Below, in pieces: positions 35,830-45,879 of a stretch of 64,000 nt of DNA. This DNA comes from Diphasiastrum complanatum. Its lineage: Eukaryota; Streptophyta; Lycopodiopsida; Lycopodiales; Lycopodiaceae. Under the pieces are notes generated by a model that made no database searches, was not told where the DNA came from, and saw nothing but the letters and a program-made list of their open reading frames with translations. The stretch lies in the NCBI GenBank assembly GCA_029204225.1, contig CM055092.1, forward strand, positions 60,327,401-60,391,400. Reading direction: 5' to 3'. Within the stretch, counting starts at the first letter, position 1, and each line of letters starts with the position of its first letter. A program made the position numbers and the translations under genes.

Positions 35830-36640
35830 AGTGGCTCCAGATGATGTAGATGAAGTAGATATTGATATAGGAGTTGAATTTGAAGCTTCTATGGCTTCAA
35901 ATTATTAAAAAACTCCTTCTCGTTCTATAGACCTCTCTGACTCTCTTCCATCTGCAACTCCTATTAATCCATTAACTCTACTCGATGTTCCTGTATATTT
36001 TATAAATAATGACAGTTATATTTCTTTTAATGATATAGAAGATGTTTTGAATCTGAGAGAGGATGAAATCCTCTCAATTTTTGCACAAAATTTGCTAGAA
36101 TTTTCTGACATTATTGATTACACATGTAATGACCTTGAAAGTGAGATACATTACGATAAGGATGGCAATTGAATTTTTTTTTTTTTGGCAATGAGGCATT
36201 GGAGGCCATTATTGAAAAATCGAAAGCCTATGAAAAAACTTTGCCTACAGAGGAGGAATTTTTGGAATTCCAAAAAGAATATCCCCCAAGGACTCGGTAT
36301 ATCGCCTCGAGCAACGTAGAGGCCATTGGAGGACATGACATTAGCTTAACAAACGTCGTTGAATACGATGATGATGATTTTGTTTAGGAGGCCATACGTA
36401 CGCCAGAGGAACATATAAAATAATTTTTGTGAAAAGAGATTTGGCCATTAAAATATTGGGTTATACTCCCAATGAGACTTCAAAAAGATCATCTGCAATG
36501 GCCCTTTATTCGGGTTACATTGATATGAGCAAAAAAAAAAATTAGAATTTTTGGATCCATATGAAGGGAGATTATTTCTTCATGACAATACCATTCGTCT
36601 GAATCTTGAAGAGGATGATGATGAAAATTAAACAATCTTC
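35830..36640 (+). pseudogene. Companion gene P2 of copy A, unknown function
   Basis: I do not recognise this gene. It starts close to the left inverted repeat. The first segment encodes an acidic protein (LREDEILSIFAQNLLEF). It is interrupted by a TAA near 35906, and the frame breaks at a T run near 36175. The next segment, 36169-36387, encodes KTLPTEEEFLEFQKEY and a DDDD-rich tail. In a shifted frame the C-terminus has SAMALYSGYIDMSKKK followed by LEFLDPYEGRLFLHD. The same C-terminus occurs in copy B at about 45700-45832 (SSHFALYIAYVDLSK, LLDPYKRRKLLHD), so the peptide is conserved between copies. It converges on the transposase gene. Confidence 0.6.
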
Positions 36641-36730
36641 TATAATAGATTATTGATATATTACACGGATCTCTCTTTTGTTATGAATTTGAATGCCTTA
36701 CGAGTTTTTTTTTTTTTTCCAAAGAGTCTG

Positions 36731-38718
36731 TCACTTTTTTTCAATGGTGACATTCCCTTTGTATAGTCCTGTCTTTGAAAAAACTTCTTCCAACCTCTTA
36801 ATAGCTGCTTTAGCCACAGACTCCGGTTTATGATTCCATGCAAGGAGAATATGCAGATAAATAAGTCTTTCAATAATACGAACCTCAACATGCAATGTGC
36901 ATATGTGAACATTTTTTAATGGAATTGGCATGACACTTTTCATATTTGGATCTTCTGCTTCTCGTGTTGGGCCAGTGTTTGGTTGTCCCAAATTCATATT
37001 GTAGCAATCCTTCATGCAATAAAGACATGGATGCTTTGATGTAGCCCCGTGACAGACATTATACATAGATTTCAATTTTTTTAAATCGCTTGCAAGGTGC
37101 CATTGAATTTGAAAACTTCCATGGTTTTCAACTGAAAATTTCTCACCCTCCAAATGTCTCTTTATAATATCGCTATAATTTGTTCGTGAAAATATCCATG
37201 AAAGTATTTTATGGTCCTCTTTCAAGACCTGTAGAGAAGCAAGTAATGAATGACACGTTAATAAAAAATGGCTAAGTATAAAATGTTAATAACGATACTG
37301 AAAGAAAATTGAATTGTATACCTGGAATGCTGCGAACCACCATATGTGATTTTTCGATTGAACACTAAATGTTCGATCATCTGTATCTGAAATTTTGTTC
37401 ATCAAAGTGAGACTGACTCGTTCCAACTTTTGACCTTTGATGATTTCGGATTCATCCAATTTTATTACAATAATGATCTTTTCATTTACTTGATGTTCGG
37501 CTAGTTTATAGAATCGAATAATGTATTTTAGAACAATTTCAAAATCAAGAAAAATATTATTGCAATCGTTGTAATTGCACTCACCATATTCTGATTTGTA
37601 TCATTCAGTTATATGAAGTGGTTGGCCAACTACTTTGAACATTTCGTCATTATAATAGTTTCTTGCTAATCTTACCGGATATGGACAAGAAAAATATGTT
37701 TTCTTCACCATCACTTGAGAACAAGCTTCTTTAACTAATCTAAAAAAAGTAGAATAAGCATTTATGGTAATTCCATAAAATCACATGCACCTAGTATCAC
37801 ATTTGCATCCAAGTAAGTTTGAACCTTATTCAAAACAGTCTCTGCAATTTCATTTTTCATTTTTTCAAACCGAGCATTTTTCATCAATGCCTTTGCTGAC
37901 TTTCTTGGTAAAACATGACTTATAGAAGATCCGATGCATGAACGATCTATTAAATAGCTCTTTGCCACCAAACATGATCTGCAACATACATATAAACTCA
38001 AATTATGTTTAATAAACTGATAATGCATATTATCAAATGCAAATGAACGTTGTATGACCAATACAAATCAAATAAACTGTTCATAAGAAAACATACTTCA
38101 ATGCTCGAATTCTTCTTCTTTTTTATTGTCGCTATGTGTAGATAAGTCATCAATATTCTTCATCGGTACTCTCTTTCTTTTTCTTTTCATCGTTGCCTTT
38201 TTTATAACTTTTATATCAACAATAGATTTTAAACTGTTGGATCGCAACTTCTCCATGGATTCTAACATTTCTTGATTTGATCCCCGAAGAGTAGTGACAG
38301 TAACATTCATCTCTGACATAGCATTCTTGAGTGCATTGTTTTCAGCACTAGTGTGTTGCACATAATGAACCAATTGTTGATTTGCACGTTGCAATTGTTG
38401 ATTGGCAAACTGTAATTGCTGATTAAGACAAGATATGCTATGCATTCCAATATCATGCAACCTTTGACAATATCCAAGTAATCCGGTATTTCCTTCACAT
38501 ACAAATCTGAGAAGATGAGTTACAGACTTATCTGGACACAAATTGGTAGCTGGATCATTAGGATAAATTGATCCATCCACCCACAAGTCTATATTCTTAT
38601 GATTATTCATTCTCAGTTCTCTAACTATTACAACAACATTCTCTACAACATTCAAAGTTTTCTTCATAATTGGAGTGCATTCCATAGGAAGTGCAACATG
38701 CAAATGGAACATTGCCAT
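36731..38718 (-). pseudogene. Putative DDE-type transposase of copy A
   Basis: Likely the enzyme that moves this element. Exon 1 (38718-38098) begins MAMFHLHVALPMECT, then carries DLWVDGSIYPNDP and NTGLLGYCQRLHDIG and a glutamine-rich coiled coil, and ends in a basic/acidic tail. After a phase-2 intron exon 2 (37979-37322) encodes CLVAKSYLIDRS, GACDF, and the first acidic motif KLDESEIIKGQKLERVSLT (Asp codon at 37454-37456). After a 93-bp GT-AG intron exon 3 (37228-36731) encodes HLASDLKKLK (Asp codon at 37085-37087), the Cys pair HPCLYC and TLHVEVRIIERLI with a candidate Glu. The Asp...Asp...CxxC...LH layout is that of RNase H-fold transposases with a zinc-binding insertion. Damage: TGA at the end of exon 1, a -1 offset after GACDF, a stop near 37600 and loss of the C-terminus. 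Confidence 0.65.
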
Positions 38719-39099
38719 TGTTGAAAGCTAATCCGTAAATGCTTCAAACTACAATAAGTCAAACTGAATAGATCTAGCATACCTTACTTTTGTAATGTCT
38801 ATGTCGCACTGAAAAATCGTCTTGTCTCATATTTCACTATAATCATACAAAGATTTCAAAAGTGCTCATTGCACTCCCGCTTCAGTTTTTGTAGTGAGCA
38901 CACCAAAATTTACAGTCTTAAAGCTCTAGCCTCGAATTTTGAAACGCGCATGTAGAGAAGTTATTACATCTCATGCTTAACTAACTAATGTCTGAATTTA
39001 ACCATACTAGTTAAACATCGGACAAGGCCAAAAACTGGGAAAGCGACGACCAAAAGTTACCAGTTTACATTCTCTCTCTACGTAACCTCTCTCTAAAGT

Positions 39100-39143
39100 G
39101 AAATTTCTTAAAGGGCCCATTTTGAGCCCATATTTCCCCTAAT
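39100..39143 (-). repeat. Right terminal inverted repeat of copy A
   Basis: Complement reads ATTAGGGGAAATATGGGC and then TCAAAATGGGCCC. The left repeat at 35712-35750 and the repeats at 43945 and 49028 share this pattern. Confidence 0.85.
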
Positions 39144-39890
39144 GCGAAGACCCAAAGTTCAAAGACTGAAGGACCTCAAAGGGGAAGCCAAAGGTCGAAG
39201 GAAGACATAAAGCCATGAAGCTTGAAATACCCAAAGAACGAAAAATGGTGGATCTTCACGCTCCAAGTACAAAGGAGATTAAACAAAATACCAGGAGGAG
39301 AACCACCTCCACGGACAATGCCGACGACAAACTGAGTGCCATTAGAATGTGCTTAACCAGCCATTCTTGTAATCAGTGATTAGACTAAACCATTTCTCTC
39401 AATCCATATATAAATAGGACGAACATGAGAGAATCGATTGAACATCAATGTGAGCTAGGCATAAAACTGCCAGCCGATGTCCAAGAGTCTGCTAGTAAGC
39501 GAGATTGTCTGATATAATTCGTGAGAGACATAGTATCTCTTACGCCGACGCGTTGGGTGGGTTTGTCACACGGTGCTCAAGAAAAGATCATTGACAATAC
39601 AGTAGCTGTAATACAGATATTTTTCTTTATCTTGAATGATATCGAATGCTTTTATGTCTGATCGTTGTCAGTACATGTTCAACTGTTTATTCTTATTCCG
39701 CACACTGGCTCATTCTTGTTGAATGCTTAAACAAATTTTTTAAAAAAATGTAGGTCAACAGTGTCTACCTACACTCTAGAAGATTGTAGATCTTATCTAG
39801 CAACAGTAGCTACCAGTTAGATTCAAATTCTATCCGAGTACAGTGAACTCGTTGTTCGTGCTAAGATACACATCAGTTGTATCAGAGCTA
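39144..39890 (+). other. LTR-like DNA with TATA box and copia-type primer site
   Basis: The A/G-rich DNA resumes here after copy A with repeated CGAAGAC/CAAAG words like those before 35712. A TATA-like CCATATATAAATAGG is at about 39401. TGTATCAGAGC at 39878-39888 resembles the primer site TGGTATCAGAGC with one base missing. It may be a 3' LTR of copia-3 or the start of a further element; it shows no similarity by eye to the DNA before 32952. Confidence 0.4.
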
Positions 39891-40042
39891 TCAAGGTTGA
39901 AAGAGAAGAGAGTGCGAACGCGAATCCCTTTTGGTTTTATTTCGTGCGACAATAGCCAATCGACCTCATCAACAGACTTTGGTTGTAGCTTTAGTGGCTT
40001 CCAAGTCCTCTTCTTTTTGCAATTGTTTAATAATCCACTACC

Positions 40043-40339
40043 TCATATTTTGGTATTTCTAGTTTTCTGAGTTGAGATTCGGATACACCCCTGATGTAGT
40101 AGTTGTATTAGTAGATGGCATAGATTCAACATGTGTTGGATCAATTGGAACCTCTTTCTGCTTCTAAGCTCTAGTAACAACCAAAAGATTTTGAGAAATC
40201 TGACTGGATCAGATAACTCATTACACTTTGGTATCTCTAGATGAGGTGACCTTGTAACAATAATTGGTGGAACATTCAACCGAGGTAAAGGTGGTCCATT
40301 AGGTGGCCCATCAGGTGGTCCATCATCTATATCAAACAT
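40043..40339 (-). pseudogene. Possible retrotransposon gag fragment
   Basis: A 98-codon minus frame has a Gly/Pro-rich head (DDGPPDGPPNGPPLP) followed by IPKCNELSDPVRFLKIFW. This resembles the start of LTR-element gag domains of the 'DPxxFLxxF' sort. No zinc knuckle or polymerase is near. Weak assignment. Confidence 0.35.
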
Positions 40340-41682
40340 CTTTGTAAATTACTTCAAAAGGACAATGAGATTAGATCTAGATTTTTCAGTTAACTCCTAT
40401 CTCTGATCAGATCTATAAAAACTCTATCACTTGACAATAATCAGATTTTTGATTTTTGGGAAAAGGATCTTGATCAAGCGATCAACACTTCTAAACTAAG
40501 GATTTTTCTAAATCAACATCAAATTGTAAGATAACGTTCTAGAAATTTGACAGTGGCTGGATCTAGTAGATTGAAACTCAAAATTGTACTGGTGGCGACG
40601 GTTTTCTAGGCAAAGGTTGACTCGGCATAGTAAACTAGCTTGAGATTGCCAAATGAGCTCCAAAAATATTCTATTTTCTCACTATGGAGAGAGGGAATAC
40701 ATAGCAAATTCGACTTCCTTCTTGAAGTTAGGTGGATTTCCAGCATGTAACAAGGAAGTTAACTCACTCTCCTTCCTAGCCTAGATCCTAGAGTTATGTT
40801 TGGTAGGTAGCTAGTTGGTCAAATTTTCACCTTCAACTTAGGTGTAGGTCCTATAAAGTAGGGATGACCACCAAATAGACATGACCAACTCTCTTGACTT
40901 GACCTAACCTATATTAGGAGTGGGTTGCCATGTGGCATTTTGGCCATACATGTGTGGAACCCAATTACGTACAAAATTTACACTATTCTTCATGGATTTT
41001 GATCAAGCTAGATTTGTCAATTTTTGGCAATTCTTCACAAGATGAACAGTCACTTTAGCTTTCTATTTTTGGTATTATTCTTCGTCGACCTGACAATAGA
41101 TAGATCTGAATCACACCTATGTCCAGTGGAATGGGCGAAGGTTCTTTTTTTTGTTTTTTTAGGTTTTTCAATGGTTTTGTGATGCTTTTTGTTCTGTTTT
41201 TGCAAATCTATTGGGAATTAACCTTTGCCCTTCAAACTAAAGATTCAGTGTATGAAGATCGTGCTGTGTGCAACTCGACGAATGTTCTTTTCAACAAAAA
41301 AATATCAAGACTCATGACGATTTTGCCTCCTTTTTCACCAAAATGATAGAAATGATCAATTTTCTTTGCTTTTTCTGATTTCTCAGATCCAAATGGATCT
41401 CAAGAATGGTGATCTTTATGGATTCCCCTACTCAACAATCAAAGTAAATTTCAAACAAGAAAATACACTCAACTCGAGAAATGGATTTAGAGATCATAGA
41501 TAGTTGATACTGATTAAATATTCATCTCACTTGATGTGGATGAGACACATGTACAAATTTTTTTAATAGAAATATATTTTCAGTTTTTCAATGGTTGTTC
41601 TTACTTGTTTTTTTTTCCCTGTTATTAATTCATGTTATGATTCATTCATTTCAATTTCTATGGTTTTTCGACAAGTTTGTTT
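40340..41682. other. Intergenic DNA, no gene seen
   Basis: About 1.3 kb of AT-rich sequence with short frames only. It lies between the gag-like fragment and the hairpin element. If copy C once had a transposase it should lie in or left of this stretch, but I see none. Confidence 0.45.
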
Positions 41683-41883
41683 TTCATGGCCTTGGTTTGC
41701 CTTGTCTTTACCATGGTTTGTTTTTTTCGGATAAGTTCAGAAAGATGATCTGATGAAACTTTTGCCACAACCAATCCAAACATGTGACAAACTTAGATTT
41801 GTTGCAACAAAGCTTTCATCAGTTCATTTTCTGAACATATCCAAATATGCCAAGACAAGGACAATATAGAACAAGGCAATGAA
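41683..41883. mobile_element. Hairpin MITE-like element
   Basis: A 201-bp inverted repeat. The left arm (TTCATGGCCTTGG...GGATAAGTTCAGAAA...CTGATGAAA) is matched by the complement of the right arm (TTCATTGCCTTGT...GGATATGTTCAGAAA...CTGATGAAA). Arms are about 80 bp around a loop of about 35 bp. No coding capacity. Confidence 0.7.
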
Positions 41884-41959
41884 GACCAAAAATACAACCG
41901 ATATATACGAGACATCAACAAGGACAAGCGTCGATTGTAGTGGTCACTGGAGTTCAAGT

Positions 41960-43530
41960 GACTGAAGATCTCCCCAATGAAGACAATCTCCCCAGTGCAT
42001 TTCTTGCAGGAGACAATGAATCTTGTTATCGAAAACTCATATTATCTAGTTGCAATTACATTGTGTTTGCACCATGGAAATGGAGATCATAGAAATGAAA
42101 GCCTCATAGAAAAAGTGATTCATATATTTTCAAAAATGATGTATACAAAAAATTGTATTACATAATGCAAAATTCTATAGTTCATAATGTCTTTGCATTT
42201 TATATACTCTTCATGCCTTACTCTTACCTGCACAAGAGAAATTGTTTTAGTTAATATATTTTATGAAACCGATTCACTTAGAAATAGAAAAAAAAGAACA
42301 TTTTTATATGGCATAACGTACCTTTACACCATTCAATCAAAATTGATAGTTTTGAAATAGATCGAATTGCAACATGTCTAGTTCTGATCGAATGTGATTG
42401 ACACACCAATCTTCCTCGACCTCAGCCATTGCAAGAATGCTGTGATTTCCTTTTCACTGTTATCTGAAGTTGCTCTTGAGAGTTTGTACCAAAATCTTGA
42501 TCAAGTGGCTTCCAAACATTTTTGTATTCAATCCATCTTCTATAATATAGCAGCAAAGTGAGCATTTGTTTTTCAATGTGATATCTTAATGTCATGGATG
42601 AGTAACATACTCTACACTCAACTTGCTGATTTTGTTTTGTATCCCAACCATCATCCAACAACTCGGCGATTATATCAGCACTCAAGTCCTTACAAATAAA
42701 CCTTGTTTTCATTCTCTGAACATTGCATTTGAGAAAAAAATCAATAAAAATAGTAAAAGGTAGATACCAACTTAATCTATTATTCTTTGATCCAGTGCTA
42801 CATTTTAATATACTTTGAATATCAATATATAGCCTAGATCGAAAACTTTTTGAAATTGCTGCATCAGGAGAAATCCATTCCTCACTTGAAAAATCTAATA
42901 GAGGATATGGCTCTAATCTATCAACTAAACCATTTTTATCAGGAAAATATGTGTAATCATAAAAAAAAACTCCTGAGTCTAAAAGTGATTTTGGAGAACG
43001 ACCTTTATATTATAAAATACCGATATCCGAATGTATGACATCGATTATTCCTGCAATCGATTGAACTGATTGCCATTCAACGAAATTCGATGGATACAAA
43101 TATGCAAAACCAACAAAAACATCTCAAGAAAAAAATAATTTAAAAAAAATGCTAAATCTAAAGAAATTGAATCTAAAAACTTACAATTGCATTTCCTTCT
43201 ATCATTTGGCTTCAGATCATGAATGAGCTCATTGTGAAGCATGTTGAACTAAAACTTTCGTGATAGATTGACCGGCAAGTGATACTTTAAAATCTATTAT
43301 CCTGCCTTTCCAAGAGCTTCTATATATGTTATCCAATCTTTTTCTTTTTTGAAATGAGCCTTTTGCAGAGGATGCATCAAGATCCATTGATATTTTTGAT
43401 ATATTCTTGGTATCCATTGATCTTCTGCATTTTTTTCATTGCAAATATTGATTTCATCAATGGTTCCTCTTGGTCTCCGATTATGTGTAGCCGTTAGCCG
43501 AAAATACAAGTACGCAGGCTGAGATCGGAG
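41960..43530 (-). pseudogene. Companion gene P1 of copy C, unknown function
   Basis: I do not recognise the family. Exon 1 (about 43509-43230, with a frameshift near 43300) encodes DQWIPRIYQKYQWILMHP and a basic stretch, then LVQHASQ. A later exon (42712-42340) encodes IAELLDDGWD, VECRVCYSSMTLRYHIEKQ and KPLDQDFG. A GT-AG intron near 42320-42230 leads to an exon starting VRVRHEEYIKC. Copy B has the same peptides in the same order with an intron at the same place (CTC|GTAAGT ... GCAG|GTACTTAAAAG). No catalytic motif is evident. A DNA-binding or accessory role is only a guess from its repeated association with the transposase. Confidence 0.6.
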
Positions 43531-43945
43531 AGAATGTAGAGATTGCGAGGTAAACCTAAGAATGACAATCCAAAATAAGAGATAGAATGAAGAAAATGAG
43601 AGGTATACCTATGAATGACAAGACGTTCCTAAACTACAAGAATTAGTTAGCCACAGTTTATGACTATTGACGTCAAATTAACCTCGAGTGAACAATGACG
43701 GGCAGCATAAGAGGTATTCGGGCAGTAACTGTGGTCCAATCGCAATCGTTTGTTCTGCCCGGCGGGATATTTGAAAATCATGAAAATTTGGCCGGGAAAG
43801 TTAAATACAATTTCCGTCCGTCAACCACTGTTACAGTTCATCACAGATGGACACCATTCATTAGGATACATAAGCGTTGAAAGCGTGCGAAGTCAAAAAC
43901 AACATTTTGACAAAGGGCCCATTTTGAGTTCTAATATCCCCTAAT
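41960..43945 (-). mobile_element. TIR transposon copy C (inverted, truncated)
   Basis: A left-type end in inverted orientation lies at 43945: the complement reads ATTAGGGGATATTAG. It stays close to the copy A left end for about 115 bp (shared AACGCTTATGTATCC and CTGTAACAGTGG or TTGTAACAGTGG). Inward from it lies gene P1 on the minus strand. The other end is not found: the element stops next to the hairpin element at about 41.9 kb. It sits inside the coding part of P1 of copy B. Confidence 0.7.
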
Positions 43946-43949
43946 GAAT

Positions 43950-45265
43950 CGACTATGTGCTTCTATTCAACGAGACAGATGATAATAAATTATGGGTGCC
44001 AAGAAAATATTCAAAAAACTCTTGGGTTTTGATGCATCCATCATCAAGAGGAGCATTTCGAAAAAGGAACAGGTCAAAACTATCATTTCGATCTTATTGG
44101 AAGGCCATAATTTTGGATTTCAGAACATCATCAGGAGGAAAATCTAGTTCTAAAATTTTAGTCCAACATGTATATATGGATTCAGAGATAAATGTTTAAG
44201 GATTCAACCGTCAGGATCACAAAAAAAACAACTGTGAGTATTGATATTTTTGATACTTAGATTTTTGTCATTCATAAATATCTAATAGTAAACTTGCCAA
44301 TCTGATCATTTTTCTTTTGCAGATTTATATCCATCTAACATAAATGAATGGAAGCCGAGTGGATCTTTAGCAGGTGTGTTAGATGTTATTCACACTAATA
44401 TTGGGCAGTTGCAATATCGAGGTAGAACTGCAAAAGATCTAGCTGATATTGGGATCTTTTTTTATGAATCAATGTACATTCCTGATACAAAAGAAAATTT
44501 TGGACAAATAGTACCAATTCCATTATCTAGTTTTGAAAGTGATGAATGGATTGCACTAGATGCTACAGTTTCAGAATCATTTTGTTGCAAGATATATAAT
44601 ATATAAAAAAGCTCATTAAAAATGAGCACGAGATAAAAAACAGTCAGATTGAGTTGATCAGATAGTTTATTATCTGAACTTATGGATGAAGGTTAGGACA
44701 AAAGATCATATGGAGAAATAGAATGCAGAATTAAAATGTCTTCCATGTGCTTCCGTTATCAAATTGAAAAAAAAAAATGTTGAGCTTATACCTCCATTAC
44801 AAAGATGAAAAAAAAATAAAGGTAAATGGGTGCCACTCGATCAAGACTTGGAAGCCAGTGGACATTCAAAACCAAAAAATATTGAAATTATATACAATGA
44901 TGCCATTTTGACGTGTGTTGAGGTGGAAGACAGGCGAGAACTATTGCTCCCGCAAGATGATGTACTTTTAGACGTCAAATTCATTTTCAATGGTAAACTC
45001 GTAAGTAACTGTAAACACTTGATCTTTTATGAATAGTTTCAATCAAAACTTTCTAATGCAATCTTTGTACTAATTGGAACTAACTTTGTATTAGTTTTAT
45101 GCAGGTACTTAAAAGACATGAGCTCGAGATCAAATGCAGAGATATTGGCGAAACAATCCAACTTATGGAAGAACATTGAGATTCACTATCAACAAATACA
45201 TGCCAATCATCATGTCTTTTTATCAATATAGAAAATTGCATTCCAATATTACACCATGGACACAA
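43950..45265 (+). pseudogene. Companion gene P1 of copy B, unknown function
   Basis: Exon 1 remainder (43957-44199) encodes LWVPRKYSKNSWVLMHPSSR and LVQHVYMDSE, matching copy C. After an intron (acceptor TTTTGCAG at about 44322) the next exon encodes NINEWKPSGSLAGVLDVIH and PLSSFESDEWIALDATVSE, and stops at 44604. Further exon 44826-45000 encodes VPLDQDLEASGH and an acidic region; donor GTAAGT at 45001, acceptor GCAG at 45104, last part from 45105 (LKRHELEIKCRDI). Stops occur in several exons, so it is decayed. The function is unknown. Confidence 0.6.
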
Positions 45266-45355
45266 CTTGATTGTAAGAATCTATATTGATATCAATAAAA
45301 AAAAACCCATAAACGGGTTGTTTACATGTAAAATGATTGTATCTTTTTTTCTTTT

Positions 45356-45652
45356 TTATGTATCTCTATTTACAAATAGATCTCTAATCAATTTTTCTAT
45401 ATTTTCTTTCTTAGTATTAGGATTTAATAAGGGAACAGCTCCCTCTATAATCTCGCTTTCCTCTATTTCGAAAAGGGCCTCAATGCCTTTTAAGACAAGA
45501 GGACTCTCTGTTATAATATTGTCTTCATCTGTATTAGGAAGGACTTTTATTCTTTTTCTATCATATAAAATAAGATCTGCATCTTGAGCAACCTGAAAGG
45601 CTGTTAAGGCAGGAGCAGCTTGCTTTTGAGGGGCCCTTGATCTCAGGTGCAA
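45356..45652 (-). CDS. Unrecognised 98-codon open frame inside copy B
   Basis: An undamaged minus-strand frame amid broken genes. It starts MHLRSRAPQKQAAPALTAF, is then acidic (NTDEDNIITESPLVL, EIEESEIIEGAVPLLNP) and ends KLIRDLFVNRDT. It has no counterpart in copy A or C that I can see. It may be an exon captured by the element, part of another insertion, or a third element gene. The sequence has no membrane segment or known motif. Confidence 0.35.
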   Translation of the reverse strand: MHLRSRAPQKQAAPALTAFQVAQDADLILYDRKRIKVLPNTDEDNIITESPLVLKGIEALFEIEESEIIEGAVPLLNPNTKKENIEKLIRDLFVNRDT

Positions 45653-45654
45653 CT

Positions 45655-45832
45655 CTTACACTGTTTTGGGCATAGGGTCTGATCAACTCTTGCCGAAATC
45701 TACAGTGAATTCCATGCTCAAATCATCTCATTTTGCATTGTATATTGCTTACGTTGATCTGAGTAAGCATGAAAACTATGAGTTGTTGGATCCATACAAA
45801 AGAAGAAAATTGTTGCATGATTCTAAGTTGTA
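45655..45832 (+). pseudogene. C-terminal remnant of P2 in copy B
   Basis: Encodes SSHFALYIAYVDLSK and LLDPYKRRKLLHD, homologous to the C-terminal part of P2 in copy A. The N-terminal part is missing; the preceding 400 bp are unrelated. Confidence 0.55.
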
Positions 45833-45879
45833 ACTTTCATTGGAAAAAATATCGGAAGCATAGTAGATACTGCTGAATT

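Larger units (their letters stand above)
35712..39143. mobile_element. TIR DNA transposon of unrecognised family, copy A
   Basis: The left end ATTAGGGGATATTAG at 35712 is mirrored by the right end complementary to ATTAGGGGAAATATG, ending at 39143. The outer 38 bp of the two ends agree at roughly three quarters of positions. The 8 bp outside the ends, TCGAAGGC and GCGAAGAC, match at 6 of 8 and could be a decayed target duplication. The 3.4-kb body holds two convergent genes: P2 (plus) and a spliced putative transposase (minus). Both are broken. The element lies in copia-3 3' sequence, which continues on both sides. Confidence 0.8.

Noticed and set aside
35712-43945. A single 8.2-kb element running from the left end at 35712 to the inverted left-type end at 43945
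   Set aside because: Both ends are of the same (left) type, the 8-bp flanks do not match, and copia-type DNA resumes at 39144; copy A pairing with the right-type end at 39143 fits better.
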